DNA of 64,000 bases, taken from NCBI RefSeq assembly GCF_900176465.1, contig NZ_FWXR01000009.1, positions 62,001 through 126,000 of the forward strand. Reading direction: 5' to 3'. How positions within the stretch are numbered: position 1 is the stretch's first letter; every line of letters starts with the position of its first letter. Of this stretch, positions 9,401 through 17,812 are shown in pieces. The DNA comes from Fulvimarina manganoxydans. GTDB lineage: Bacteria > Pseudomonadota > Alphaproteobacteria > Rhizobiales > Rhizobiaceae. A model generated the notes under the pieces. That model made no database searches and was not told the origin of the DNA. It saw only the letters and a program-made list of their open reading frames with translations. The position numbers and the translations under genes were made by a program.

Positions 9401-10272
9401 AGGGACGCGAATTGGTCGGACGGCGTGCCGACGGGCTCTTCGTGCCGGTGACCGTTCTCGTCGATCGCATGGATGGCGGCGGCTGGTGCGCGGTGATCGG
9501 CTCGGACAGCAAGGCCGATCGCGCGGCTTCCGAGGAAGCGCGCCTCAAGGCCGAGGCCGCATCGCTGCAAAAGACCCAGTTCCTCGCCAATATCTCCCAC
9601 GAGATTCGCACGCCGATGAACGCCATTCTCGGCTTTGCCGATGCGATCGCAAGCGAAGCCTTCGGCCCGATCGGCAATCCGCGCTATCTCGACTATGTGG
9701 GCGACATCAAGCGCTCCGGCCGACATGTCCTGGAGCTCGTCAACGATCTCCTCGACCTGTCCAAGGCCGAGGCCGGCAAGCTCCAGCTCGACTATGCGGC
9801 GGTGGCGCTCAACGAGGTGGCCGGCGAAGTTGTAGCCATGATGCAACCGGTCGCGGGATCGGCGCGTGTTATCCTGCGCTCCAATCTCCCGGCCTCCGTC
9901 CCCCCGGTCGTCGCCGACGAACGCTCGGCCCGGCAGATCATTCTCAATCTCGTCCAGAACGCCGTCAATTTCACGCCAGCGGGCGGCCAGGTCATCGTGT
10001 CGAGCCAATATCGGCCGGATGGCAGCGTGGTCCTGCGCTGCCGGGACAGCGGCGTGGGGATGAGCGAGGAGGAGATCGCCACGGCGATGACGCCGTTCCA
10101 AAGGCTGCGACCCAAGAGCGGGATCAGCCAAAGCACCGGCACCGGCCTCGGCCTGCCGCTCGCCCGCACCATGGCCGAGGCCAATCGCGCCGAATTCCGG
10201 ATCGAGTCCTCGCCTCAAGGCGGAACGCTCGTCGAATTGCGCTTCCCGCCCGAGCGGGTTCTGGCGGATTGA
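6466..10272 (+). CDS. Multi-PAS sensor histidine kinase, PdhS/PleC/DivJ-like
   Basis: Up to 1268 aa from TTG 6466, which has AAAGGG 6 nt upstream; ATG 6517 is an alternative. The N-terminal ~225 residues include VTSVDAHRLIWLS, a PAS-like start. Residues ~225-510 are an acidic Pro/Glu/Ala-rich, probably disordered linker. PAS-like domains follow near 513-620, 785-880 and 900-1010. The HisKA box is ANISHEIRTPMNAILGFADA with phospho-acceptor His1045, followed by an HATPase domain with N box NLVQNAVNF, G1 DSGVGM and G2 GTGLGL. The HisKA sequence resembles kinases of the DivK/PleD phosphorelay that controls asymmetric division in rhizobia and Brucella. There is no response regulator adjacent and no membrane segment, so it is a cytoplasmic kinase. 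Confidence 0.85.
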   Translation: MVGDRSQQDHLPDVLALMIDKEIASARSRGEIALVTSVDAHRLIWLSAVAAQDLGLPAGPRLADKAPSNDEDLLLETLATALAHSSDGSAASATVQTSPGGANTTLKAETRQLGEDGPVYLLWSGPASLTLDPQREGLSILSEIGAQPIAVWHSEGSWFDAGFNDIWQVYSEDLHEALLARGGIETAFLPDGRSIGLLRLSPQTVAVWHLRDETIQRLDFSTFPQAPGEEEPSDVFGEPSVGEDTTEAVIEQPAEAEDESPSGADRTDTETLPPNPPAPTEAEAPQGEKTRNPPFWDVQEGFQGFWPIASALRSFWGPSEPAGQSRNDDAARAKSDDDRQQEPPAETSASIAKARLQSAWWREGAPSQQAVTNEIPDEASDRDAGDQEAAEESKAAESTTFDIAQAVSHPSDSAPEEPAFSEPQPDNEEADPVVSPASQDKASEGLEPDVTETSETDQDAMRAARRDDFGRLDEQGPSAEDARAGDEEMAAPVSEERLDTAAEPSTFKAPFDRGPVRFIWRIDHDGRFHSISSELAEAVGPRAADVVGLDFADFLEALDLDPEGALPDLVERRETWSGRTVYWPVEASDRRIPVDLAALPIYARDRSFDGFRGFGIARPGESEPDPEAIGERLAAGVALAELVDAYSEARSEGETDFEDELAPVFGRRPAEERPEATHPSSDETQGVIQLDERRRQREAPLSQEEADAFRAIGAALSRSEDNESLEEAIRVAKDRIALFDRRASEAGNAAAETGLDEGSDELDIATARPSLPLAEALAALYAHLPIPILVQAGETLVFVNDEFADFTGYRSVESLETAGGLDQLIMDGAPGEALSIRRANGDQVKARAHMHRVTVASRSVLVFSFFATPRMTLALIEDFRKDGAAPMPPPAPEPASLDGRIEDLAAALQAAGEAVILIDADRHIEAMNARGAQIFGLGEVDRNGRNDAVGRPFVSLFAHESQRPLLDLLKGEDTLSLDEGRELVGRRADGLFVPVTVLVDRMDGGGWCAVIGSDSKADRAASEEARLKAEAASLQKTQFLANISHEIRTPMNAILGFADAIASEAFGPIGNPRYLDYVGDIKRSGRHVLELVNDLLDLSKAEAGKLQLDYAAVALNEVAGEVVAMMQPVAGSARVILRSNLPASVPPVVADERSARQIILNLVQNAVNFTPAGGQVIVSSQYRPDGSVVLRCRDSGVGMSEEEIATAMTPFQRLRPKSGISQSTGTGLGLPLARTMAEANRAEFRIESSPQGGTLVELRFPPERVLAD

Positions 10273-10330
10273 TGTCGTCATCGGGCGTCTTTCGAAGCCC
10301 CCGATGACGAACGACCGACCTCGCTTATAC

Positions 10331-10366
10331 AAAATCCGCTTGATCACTTCGCGATACGGATTTTTA
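10331..10366 (+). repeat. Dispersed palindromic repeat, copy 1 (terminator-like)
   Basis: AAATCCG and CGGATTTTT arms enclose a TGATC.CTTCGCGAT core, giving a hairpin followed by TTTTTAAAG. A near-identical element lies at 58808-58842. It sits just after the sensor kinase stop and 60 bp from the convergent VOC gene, so it may terminate both transcripts. Confidence 0.75.
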
Positions 10367-10428
10367 AAGCTTCTCAAGCGCCGCGCGGGCTTTGATACGG
10401 AATTCAATTCAACCATTCAGGCTCCGTA

Positions 10429-11316
10429 TTACAGGGATCGCACAATCAGTTCGAAGCCGATGCCCCAAGGATCGGTGCCGCAAGAGCGTTCGTCATTGGT
10501 CTCGATGGAAAACTCGTCTTCCGCCAATCGCTTGGCGGCTTTCATCATGGCCACCCGGTCGTCGTAGCGAATGGTATAGGACGACAAGCCTCGGCTACCC
10601 GGATCGCGCTTGGCGCCCCTTTCCGAGCGCCAGACATTGGCGCCGATATGGTGATGATAGCCGCCGGAGCCGAGAAAAACCGCCCCGGGATAGTCTACCA
10701 TCCGCTCGAAGCCGAGGCAGGCCTGGAAGAAGCGAACCGCTTCGGCCGTCTCGTCGACGCTCAAGTGAAGATGGCCGACCCGGGTTCCGCCCGCCAATCT
10801 CGTAAAGGTCTGCTTCGGCGCGGCGGAGGCAAGGTCTCGAAGGTCGAGGCGCTCGGTCGCCATGCGGAGTGCGCCGCTTTCGCTCCGCGGCCAATCCTGT
10901 CGCGGCCTGTCGACATAAAGCTCGATCCCATTGCCTTCCGGATCGTCGAGATAGAGCGCTTCCGTCACAAGATGATCGGACGCACCCGAAAGGGTGACGC
11001 CATTCGCCGCCGCATGGGTCAGCCAATGGGCGAGATCGGCGCGGGTGGGAAGAACCAGGGCGATGTGGAACAGACCGCAATCGGTGGGTCCGGGCCGCTC
11101 AGCCAAAGGGGCTGAGGCGAGGGACACGAGCCGGATCGCCTCGCCGCCCTCTTCCGTTACGCCGAGCGCGATCCGCTCCGACGTCTCCTCGATCACCTGA
11201 AGGCCGAGAGCCGTCTGATACCAGGAGGCGACGCGGCTGAGATCGACGACGGCCAATTCGACATGGGCGACATGGATGGGGCTCGTCCAGGGCCGTTCGC
11301 CATTGGGTGTCTGCAT
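10429..11316 (-). CDS. VOC-family (glyoxalase/extradiol dioxygenase-fold) protein
   Basis: The product is 295 aa from ATG 11316, with GGGAGG 6 nt upstream. It holds two vicinal-oxygen-chelate modules. The first starts HVAHVELAVVDLSRVASWY and has GLFHIALVLP and NGIELYVDRP. The second starts VGHLHLSVDETAEAVRFF with SGGYHHHIGANVW and ends GIGFELIV. Conserved His/Glu positions fit a metal site, and the layout resembles CatE/YfiE-type catechol 2,3-dioxygenase-like proteins. Which substrate it uses is not shown. The gene is convergent with the kinase gene and lies on the same strand as the LysR gene upstream. Confidence 0.82.
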   Translation of the reverse strand: MQTPNGERPWTSPIHVAHVELAVVDLSRVASWYQTALGLQVIEETSERIALGVTEEGGEAIRLVSLASAPLAERPGPTDCGLFHIALVLPTRADLAHWLTHAAANGVTLSGASDHLVTEALYLDDPEGNGIELYVDRPRQDWPRSESGALRMATERLDLRDLASAAPKQTFTRLAGGTRVGHLHLSVDETAEAVRFFQACLGFERMVDYPGAVFLGSGGYHHHIGANVWRSERGAKRDPGSRGLSSYTIRYDDRVAMMKAAKRLAEDEFSIETNDERSCGTDPWGIGFELIVRSL

Positions 11317-11508
11317 CGCCCGCCTCCCCTCGCAACCGCGCGTCTTTCGCCGGTTTGCCACTGTGCGCGTGGTGGACACAGCTTATCGCGTCACATCGCG
11401 AGGACCGAGCCGGCACAAGGTGCCGCAGTGTTCATCGGCCGCGATCCGAAGCCGGGGCGGCGAAAGGGCATGCAATCAAAGACGGCGGGAAAGCCGGCCA
11501 GCCCCCCT

Positions 11509-12468
11509 TCACCAACCCGGCGCCACCATGCCCGGCTTCAGGCGCTGGGAGCGTAGAACCCGGGTCTCGGGAAAGCGCGTGACATGGACGCTCGGCGCTG
11601 GCACGGGCGCCAGATTGGCAAGGCTGGCCCGGATGTGCTCGACGAGCGCGGTCACCACCGGACCATCGGCATTCTTGGCGCGAATGATGCCGATCTCGTT
11701 GTCGGTGAGGCGCGGATAGCCCTCGGCCTCGCCGAGGACGCGCATGCCCGGCCGAAGCGCGCATTCGGGCAGGACGCCGACCGCGAGACCGGCGAGCACC
11801 GCCGAGGTGACGATCTGCGCCGACCAAGAGGAGAAGAGAACCTTGTAGCGGCGCCCCGCCTCTTCCAGCGCCTTGATCCCATTGGTCCGCCAGGCGCAAT
11901 CCAGGCGGCCGAGGGCGAGCGGCACCACCTCCTCCTGGTGGACGTCGTGGCTGGTCGAGGTGACGAAATGCAGAGGTTCGTGCCGGACGATTTCGGCGAG
12001 TACACCATTGCCCGCGCAATCGGCGACGAGCGCGACGTCCAGCCGCCCTTTATTGATAGCATCCGCCAGATTGGTCGATGGCTCGCAGGCGATCGACAAC
12101 TCGACGAGCGGATTGGAGCGAGAGAAGCGAGCCAGAATTTCCGGCAGGAAGCGCTCGGCATAATCGTCCGGCAGGCCGATTCGCACGAGGCCCTGCATGG
12201 CGTTCTCGTCGAAGGCCGACAGGGTTTCCTGACTAAGGGAAAGCATGCGCCGCGCATAGTTCAGAAGCCGGGTGCCCTCGTCGGTGATCTCGATCGCCCG
12301 GCCCGAGCGCTCGAAGAGCTTCACCCCAAGCCGCTCTTCCAGACGGCGCATCTGCATGGAGACGGCCGACTGGGTCTTGAACACATCTTCCGCCGCGCGG
12401 GTGAAGCTCCCGGTGTCGACAATGGCGACGAAGGTGCGCAGCTGATCGAGATCGATCGGATTGGCCAT
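11509..12468 (-). CDS. LysR family transcriptional regulator
   Basis: The product is 319 aa from ATG 12468; GTG 12483 and ATG 12480 are open alternatives, and no clear SD separates them. The N-terminal winged HTH (residues 1-60) reads DLDQLRTFVAIVDTGSFTRA and SAVSMQMRRLEERLGV. The rest is a two-lobe LysR co-inducer domain with RIGLPDDYAERFLPEIL. It is divergent from a DUF1127 gene across 224 bp, a pairing seen often in alphaproteobacteria, which suggests the regulator acts on that intergenic region. The effector is unknown. Confidence 0.92.
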   Translation of the reverse strand: MANPIDLDQLRTFVAIVDTGSFTRAAEDVFKTQSAVSMQMRRLEERLGVKLFERSGRAIEITDEGTRLLNYARRMLSLSQETLSAFDENAMQGLVRIGLPDDYAERFLPEILARFSRSNPLVELSIACEPSTNLADAINKGRLDVALVADCAGNGVLAEIVRHEPLHFVTSTSHDVHQEEVVPLALGRLDCAWRTNGIKALEEAGRRYKVLFSSWSAQIVTSAVLAGLAVGVLPECALRPGMRVLGEAEGYPRLTDNEIGIIRAKNADGPVVTALVEHIRASLANLAPVPAPSVHVTRFPETRVLRSQRLKPGMVAPGW

Positions 12469-12692
12469 GGCTCTTCTCATCACGAATAATGATATGAGAC
12501 ATTATCAACATTCGTTGGATCGATCAATCAGGACCGCCTAGGTTCCATCCTGTCAGGAACAACTTCGGAAGCGTTCAGAGGCGGGGCGAGAGATCGTCTT
12601 CGGCTCGGCGCTTCCCCTTTTCCCGACGCCAGAACGGCTGTCGGATCGGCACATCGCTAAAAGGCCGGTCCGGATCGAAAGGAGACAAAGCC

Positions 12693-12971
12693 ATGGCGAT
12701 CATCACGAAGAGTTCCACCACCGGTTTTTCGGCCCGCCTCATCGAAAGCACGGCGCTCGCCTTCGCGGCCGTGCGCGCCTATGGGAAGGCCTATATCAAT
12801 CGGCGCTCGGCCCGCCGCCTGTCCGAACTGCCGGACTATCTGCTGAAAGATATGGGCCTGAAGCGCGACGACATTCACGCCGCCCTCTCCCAGGACTGGC
12901 GTTCCGACCCGACCTTCGAACTGGCCTACCGCGCCGGCCGCCGCGACCCGATGCGGGAAATGCGCGATTAG
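12693..12971 (+). CDS. DUF1127 (YjiS-like) small protein
   Basis: The product is 92 aa with GGAGAC 9 nt before ATG 12693. The DUF1127 core is RRSARRLSELPDYLLKDMGLKRDDI, an Arg-rich helix-turn with the conserved L.DMGL..DDI; the C-terminus is R/D-rich (RAGRRDPMREMRD). Short DUF1127 proteins in Agrobacterium and Rhodobacter bind RNA and affect phosphate and small-RNA metabolism; whether this longer version does so is inference. It is divergent from the LysR gene and followed by a hairpin at 13021. Confidence 0.88.
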   Translation: MAIITKSSTTGFSARLIESTALAFAAVRAYGKAYINRRSARRLSELPDYLLKDMGLKRDDIHAALSQDWRSDPTFELAYRAGRRDPMREMRD

Positions 12972-13020
12972 ACATGCCCAGCCGCCGGCAGGGCATAACG
13001 GTCAGTTCTCTATCTTAAAT

Positions 13021-13047
13021 GGCCGGTGGGACCTCCCGCCGGCCTTA
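13021..13047 (+). terminator. Hairpin terminator after DUF1127 gene
   Basis: GGCCGGTGGGA and TCCCGCCGGCC form an 11-bp stem with a CC loop and one G-T mismatch, followed by TTAT. The T tract is short, so efficiency is uncertain. Confidence 0.6.
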
Positions 13048-13827
13048 TGCGTCCTGGCCGTCAGCCGCGCGGTTGCCCATCGACGATCGTCTCGAGATTT
13101 CAGCATCACGACAGGATATCCGCTTCCCCGATTGCCGTTATTTCGAGTGCAAGCTTATCTATCTCGTCATCGCAAATTCAAAGACACAATATTCCATCTG
13201 ATATGAAAGTCTTTTTTCCAAATATTCGAAATATTTACGGTCGATTTATCTGAAGTTTTCCTATAACGATCAGAGTAAAACACAGTCTCTTCAAACGGCA
13301 TATACCAAGTTCTCAGCACTCAGAGATCAGGCTTGGCTGTCATCGCGCTCTCGTCATGTTCGAGTTCCGTCCCGATCATCCAGTGCGGCGCTTTAATCGA
13401 CTGGAATAGTGGACAAGTTTCAATCTGAACCGCTTTGGGGCGACGCCAAGCCTGGATTCGCGGCACCGTGACCGAGAATGACGAAGTGTCGAGGGGATCG
13501 GCTTTGCTATGCAGCTAGTGCCTGCGCAACGCCTGCATTGACCATGATCGGTCTTTCCTGCGGAATGAGACATGACCCCGATCAACGTCACGGCCTGTCG
13601 TGAGGGCTAGGAAACTGTGAAAGTTTCAAGCCCTTAAATTCACCGCAAGATTTTAGCGTCATGATGATCTGCTGGGTGGAGGGTACCCGATATCTGGGAG
13701 TCATGCGGATGGGCGACGGTCATCAAAAGGGTCGCCGTGCCGCGGTCTCTTCGAGGCTGGATCGATACATCTGTCGAGGCATGGGCCTCGTCCCGATGGA
13801 TCATTAAGGGGCGGCAGGAAATTTCGC
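13048..13827. other. Long intergenic region with a dispersed repeat
   Basis: This holds about 780 bp with no convincing gene. 13050-13290 is AT-richer and looks non-coding; 13294-13530 is a repeat shared with 57182-57380. 13540-13827 is upstream sequence for the GGDEF-EAL gene, with an AGGAA SD about 7 nt before ATG 13828. A 71-codon minus-strand frame (13376-13591) lies within the repeat and is a by-product of it. Confidence 0.6.
13294..13530 (+). repeat. Dispersed ~200-bp repeat, copy A
   Basis: It shares diverged but clearly alignable sequence with 57182-57380. Common blocks, in the same order, include AACGGCATATA, CACTCA.AG.TCAGGC, ACTGGAA.A..GGACAA.TTT, AGCCTGGA.TC and GAATGACGAAG.GTCGA. 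Copy A has about 40 extra bases in the middle. There is no transposase or terminal inverted repeat. Confidence 0.7.
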
Positions 13828-15576
13828 ATGTTCAAGGCGGAGGATAGACGCGAAGGCCCGATGATCGCGCTCGCATCGGGCTTGGCCTTCGTTGCCGTCG
13901 TGCTTTTAGTGGCGATGATCGAAAACGGGCGGATCGCCAAGGAGCCCGCTGGCGACGTCCCCGCCATTCAGCATGTGGACCAATCGTCGGCCGTCGAACC
14001 CCGCGCCCCGGCCAAGCTCGAACCGCCAGTTCTGGCAACCGTAGAGACAAAGGCGGAGGCGCTGCACGAGCGTGGCGAAGGCGCCCAAGAGTTGGTCACC
14101 AGCGCCCGTCCACGCGCCCCACTGACGCAAGAGCGGCTTTTCACCAACTTGAAACTGCTCCTGGGGATCATTCTGGCGCTGCTCTTCTGCGGCTGCCTGC
14201 TGGTGGCTCTTTTGGCCGAAACGCGAAAAGCGACCCGTCGCATCGCTTTGACGGACGCGCTCACGGGACTTGCCAACCGACGCGCCTTCAATGACGTCCT
14301 GGAGGAGGTCAGCGGCAAGACGGTTCGCAACCAAGAGGTCGCCGTTCTCCTATTCGACCTCGATCATTTCAAAGCGGTCAACGACGCTCTCGGCCATGCG
14401 GTCGGCGATGAATTGCTGCAGGTCTTTGCCAGACGGATATCGCTTTCCATCGGGTCGTCGGGCTATTTCGCGCGGCTCGGGGGCGACGAATTCGGTGCGA
14501 TCATCGTCGGACGCCAAGCCGATGCGACCGCACGAGGCGTCATCGACCGCCTTCAGGACCTGGGACAGACCCCTTGCGAGATCGGCTCGCGGACCTTTTC
14601 GATCTCGACCAGCATCGGTTGCGCCCTGCGACATGGGCCGCACGACTCGGCTTCCGACCTCCTTCGCCAGGCCGATATTGCACTCTACCATGCCAAGAAA
14701 ACCCGGCGCGGCTCGGCGAGCTTTTATACGCCCTCCTTCGAGACCGACCTTCTCAGACGCGAGCGGCTGATCCGGGATCTCAAAACGGCAGAAGAGAGGG
14801 GCGAATTTCATCTTGCCTTCCAGCCGATCGTCAGTCTCGATGATCGGACGATCAATGGGTTCGAGGCGCTTCTGCGCTGGCAGCACCAGGACTTTGGGCC
14901 CGTCTCGCCGGCTGAGTTCATTCCGCTCGCCGAAGAGAGCGGCGTTATCAGCCCGATCGGCGAATGGGTGGCGAGGAAAGCATCTCAAGTTGCGGCCGAC
15001 TGGCCGGAGACGATACGCCTTTCCATCAACCTCTCGCCCCGCCAATTCGACGAACCGGGGCTCGCTGCAACGCTTTTGGCGATCCTTGCCGAGAATCGTT
15101 TCGCACCCGACCGCCTCACGGTGGAGATCACCGAGACGGCGCTGATCGAAAATGACGGCGCGGCGCTGTCGGTGATCGAGCGCCTGCGCGCGGAAGGCGT
15201 CCGGGTCGCCTTGGACGACTTCGGAACGGGCTTTGCCTCGCTCAGCTATCTGACGCGCTTTCCCTTCGACGTGGTAAAGATCGATCAAAGCTTCGTGCGA
15301 CACAGCGAGCGCCATCGCCAGGCTGATCACGTCATCGCATCCATCTGCGATCTCGCCGAAAAGCTCGGTCTCGACACGGTTGCCGAAGGGATCGAGACGC
15401 AGGAGCATCTCGGACGTGTGCGTCGCGCCGGTTGCCGGCGCGCCCAAGGCTATCTGTTCGGGCGTCCAGAATCTGCGGCCGACTGCGCGACGCGTATCGC
15501 GCTTCAGACCCTCGATGCCGCGTCGCTGCCCCCAGCATCCCGTGTGTTTGCCCATAACACTATGTCACGCGCGTGA
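13828..15576 (+). CDS. Membrane GGDEF-EAL protein (c-di-GMP turnover)
   Basis: This 582-aa protein has two hydrophobic segments (about residues 12-30 and 108-128) bracketing a ~75-residue presumably periplasmic loop. A GGDEF domain follows with an intact GGDEF signature (residues 218-222, RLGGDEFGAI). No RxxD inhibitory I-site is visible at the expected position. The EAL domain has E346-A-L in GFEALLRW, plus ETALIEND, DDFGTGFASLSYL and KIDQSFVR, all needed for phosphodiesterase activity. Both catalytic motifs are intact, so either direction is possible. No fused sensory module other than the short loop is seen. Confidence 0.93.
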   Translation: MFKAEDRREGPMIALASGLAFVAVVLLVAMIENGRIAKEPAGDVPAIQHVDQSSAVEPRAPAKLEPPVLATVETKAEALHERGEGAQELVTSARPRAPLTQERLFTNLKLLLGIILALLFCGCLLVALLAETRKATRRIALTDALTGLANRRAFNDVLEEVSGKTVRNQEVAVLLFDLDHFKAVNDALGHAVGDELLQVFARRISLSIGSSGYFARLGGDEFGAIIVGRQADATARGVIDRLQDLGQTPCEIGSRTFSISTSIGCALRHGPHDSASDLLRQADIALYHAKKTRRGSASFYTPSFETDLLRRERLIRDLKTAEERGEFHLAFQPIVSLDDRTINGFEALLRWQHQDFGPVSPAEFIPLAEESGVISPIGEWVARKASQVAADWPETIRLSINLSPRQFDEPGLAATLLAILAENRFAPDRLTVEITETALIENDGAALSVIERLRAEGVRVALDDFGTGFASLSYLTRFPFDVVKIDQSFVRHSERHRQADHVIASICDLAEKLGLDTVAEGIETQEHLGRVRRAGCRRAQGYLFGRPESAADCATRIALQTLDAASLPPASRVFAHNTMSRA

Positions 15577-15721
15577 CGCGCAATAACATTTGATTGAATG
15601 AAGTTTTATCGGTCGTTGTACTGAAACTGTGAACAGTGCGTTGGCGCCAAGCTGGCTTTGATCCAATCTTTCATCAGGTAAGTTCACCGCCAGTGGATCA
15701 ACACGCTTTCAAGGACCTTTC

Positions 15722-16330
15722 ATGCACCGTCTTCTCGCAGCCACCGCGACCTCTCTTCTCATTCTCGTCGGCAGCGCCTCCGCCCAGTCTGTGGACGTGC
15801 CGTCGGGCACCTATGTCAACGATCCCACCCATTCGAACCTTCTGTGGAAGGTCAGCCATTTCGGCCTGTCGACCTATATCGGCCGGTTCAACGGTATCTC
15901 GGCAACGCTCGATCTGAATGCCGAAGACATCACCCAATCGAGCCTGACCGCGACGGTCGACACGGCATCGGTCGACACGAACTATCCGGCCACGGACAAG
16001 AGCTTCGACGACGAGATCGAAAGCGACATGTTTCTGAATGCCGCAGAATTCCCCGAGGCGACCTTCGTCTCCAAGTCGATCGAAGTCACCGGCGAGAACA
16101 CGGGCAAGGTGACCGGCGATCTCACCTTGCACGGCCAGACCCGTGAAGAGGTCATGGACGTGACCTTCAACACCGCCCTCAACGCGCATCCCATGACTCA
16201 GCAGCCGGCGATCGGCTTTTCCGGCACCATGACGATCGATCGCACGAAATACGGCATCGATCAGCTGGCCGGCCCGGTTGCCGCCGATGTGACGCTGGAG
16301 ATCGAGACCGAGTTCGTTCCTCAGTCCTGA
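15722..16330 (+). CDS. YceI family periplasmic protein
   Basis: The product is 202 aa with a signal peptide (MHRLLAATATSLLILVGSASA, cleavage at ASAQ). The mature part matches the YceI lipocalin-like barrel: THSNLLWKVSHFGLSTYIGRF, FPEATFVSKSIEV, GKVTGDLTLHGQT and IDRTKYGI. YceI proteins bind polyisoprenoid/quinone-type lipids. The gene immediately precedes a cytochrome b561 gene that carries its own YceI domain. They are on the same strand 101 bp apart, so a functional link is likely. Confidence 0.92.
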   Translation: MHRLLAATATSLLILVGSASAQSVDVPSGTYVNDPTHSNLLWKVSHFGLSTYIGRFNGISATLDLNAEDITQSSLTATVDTASVDTNYPATDKSFDDEIESDMFLNAAEFPEATFVSKSIEVTGENTGKVTGDLTLHGQTREEVMDVTFNTALNAHPMTQQPAIGFSGTMTIDRTKYGIDQLAGPVAADVTLEIETEFVPQS

Positions 16331-16431
16331 TCGGCGGTATCGCATTCTCAACAGAGTTCGCGGGCGCAGCTCTACAGCGCGCCCGCGCGCTTCGTTTCTG
16401 CCCCGTTTCCTTCACAAGGCGATCCTCGACG

Positions 16432-17709
16432 ATGAGCGCGATCCCGCAATCCGATGCGCGCGAATGGCGCGCAGCCTACACGCGCTACACGACCGGCGCG
16501 ATCCTCCTGCATTGGGCGATCGCCTTGCTGATCCTCGCCAATATTGCCGGCGGGCTCGTGATGACCTCGGGGCTTGTTGCCGAAGACTATTCCTTCGGCA
16601 TGTATCAATGGCACAAGACCATCGGCCTTCTGGTCCTCGCCCTGACGGTCGCCCGTATTCTCTGGCGCATTGCCAATCCACCGCCCGCCCACGCGCCGAC
16701 CATGACGCGTGGCGAGACGCTGGCAGCAAGCGCGGTCCATATTGCCTTCTACGCCCTGATGCTGGCCGTGCCGCTGCTCGGCTGGCTTGTGGTGTCCGCC
16801 TCCGCGGCGCAGGTGCCGACCTATCTCTTCATGATCGATGCTTTGCCCTGGCCGTCCCTGCCGATCCGCGAAGCGGTGAGCGAGACGACGCGTGAGAGCC
16901 TCGAAGCCGTTTTCGAATTCTCTCACAAATGGCTGGCTCTCGCCTTTCTGGGGCTTCTGGCCCTGCATATTGCGGGCGCCGTCAAACATGCGCTCGTCGA
17001 CCGCCTGCCCTCTTTATCCCGTATGACCCATGGCGGCGGTCTTGCGCGCCAGCCGAGCCGACCCGCCGCCCCCTTCATCGCCGCTGCCGGATTCGTTGCG
17101 GTTCTAGCCGCAGGCCTTCTCATCGGCCAGGCAAAGACCGCCAACCAGGCCGCCACATCCCCCGACGTGTCCGCGAGCGGCGAACCGGCCCAAGCCCAGG
17201 CTGGAAACTGGATCGTCGACCGGGAAGCGAGCCGTCTCGGCTTCACGGTCAGCTTTTCCGGCAAGAGCCTGACCGGGACGATCAGCGCTTGGAGCGCCGA
17301 CGTCACCTTCTCCCCGGATGCGCTTGAGGACGCGAATGCGATCGTGACGGTCCAGACCGGCTCGATCGCTGTCGAGGACAGCTTTGTCGGACCGCAGGTT
17401 CAAGGTGCCGACGGCTTGAAGAGCGACGAATTTCCGCAAGCCCGTCTCGTCCTCTCCGACTTTTCCGGGGGCGCAGCCGCCGGCAGCTATCTTGCCAAGG
17501 GCACGCTCACCTTGCGGGGCGAGACTTTGCCGATCGAGGTGCCCTTCACCTTCGAAGAAGTCGAGGATGGCACGGCGATGGTGAAAGGACGCGCAGAGAT
17601 CGACCGCACCGCATACGGCATCGGTCTCTCCAACGATCCGGGCGGCTCCTATCTCGGCAAGAGCGTCGCGGTCTCCTTCGATCTGAAGGCAAGGCCCAGC
17701 GGCACCTGA
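16432..17709 (+). CDS. Cytochrome b561-YceI fusion protein
   Basis: The product is 425 aa. Residues ~1-190 are a four-helix bacterial cytochrome b561 with His ligands in LLHWAIALLI, YQWHKTIGLL and FSHKWLALAF...LHIAGAVKH, i.e. a di-heme quinone oxidoreductase in the inner membrane. After another hydrophobic segment (about 205-225), residues ~250-425 form a YceI domain (WIVDREASRLGFTVSFSGKS, RTAYGIGLSNDPGG). The YceI part therefore faces the periplasm, tethered to the quinone-interacting cytochrome. With the free YceI upstream it forms a plausible two-gene operon. Confidence 0.9.
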   Translation: MSAIPQSDAREWRAAYTRYTTGAILLHWAIALLILANIAGGLVMTSGLVAEDYSFGMYQWHKTIGLLVLALTVARILWRIANPPPAHAPTMTRGETLAASAVHIAFYALMLAVPLLGWLVVSASAAQVPTYLFMIDALPWPSLPIREAVSETTRESLEAVFEFSHKWLALAFLGLLALHIAGAVKHALVDRLPSLSRMTHGGGLARQPSRPAAPFIAAAGFVAVLAAGLLIGQAKTANQAATSPDVSASGEPAQAQAGNWIVDREASRLGFTVSFSGKSLTGTISAWSADVTFSPDALEDANAIVTVQTGSIAVEDSFVGPQVQGADGLKSDEFPQARLVLSDFSGGAAAGSYLAKGTLTLRGETLPIEVPFTFEEVEDGTAMVKGRAEIDRTAYGIGLSNDPGGSYLGKSVAVSFDLKARPSGT

Positions 17710-17812
17710 CCAGGCGAGCGCTCCCTTCGGCACCAGGCCGTTTCCTTCAGCGCCGCCCTGCCCTATGACAGCCGAAACGCGATTACGGCAGCAATGACAG
17801 GACGAGTGACCT

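Noticed and set aside
13376-13591. 71-codon minus-strand frame, with a similar frame at 57241-57591
   Set aside because: The similar translations (IAKPI.STLRHSR) arise from the dispersed DNA repeat. There is no SD and composition is Arg/Ser-rich and not protein-like, so the shared unit is DNA, not a gene.
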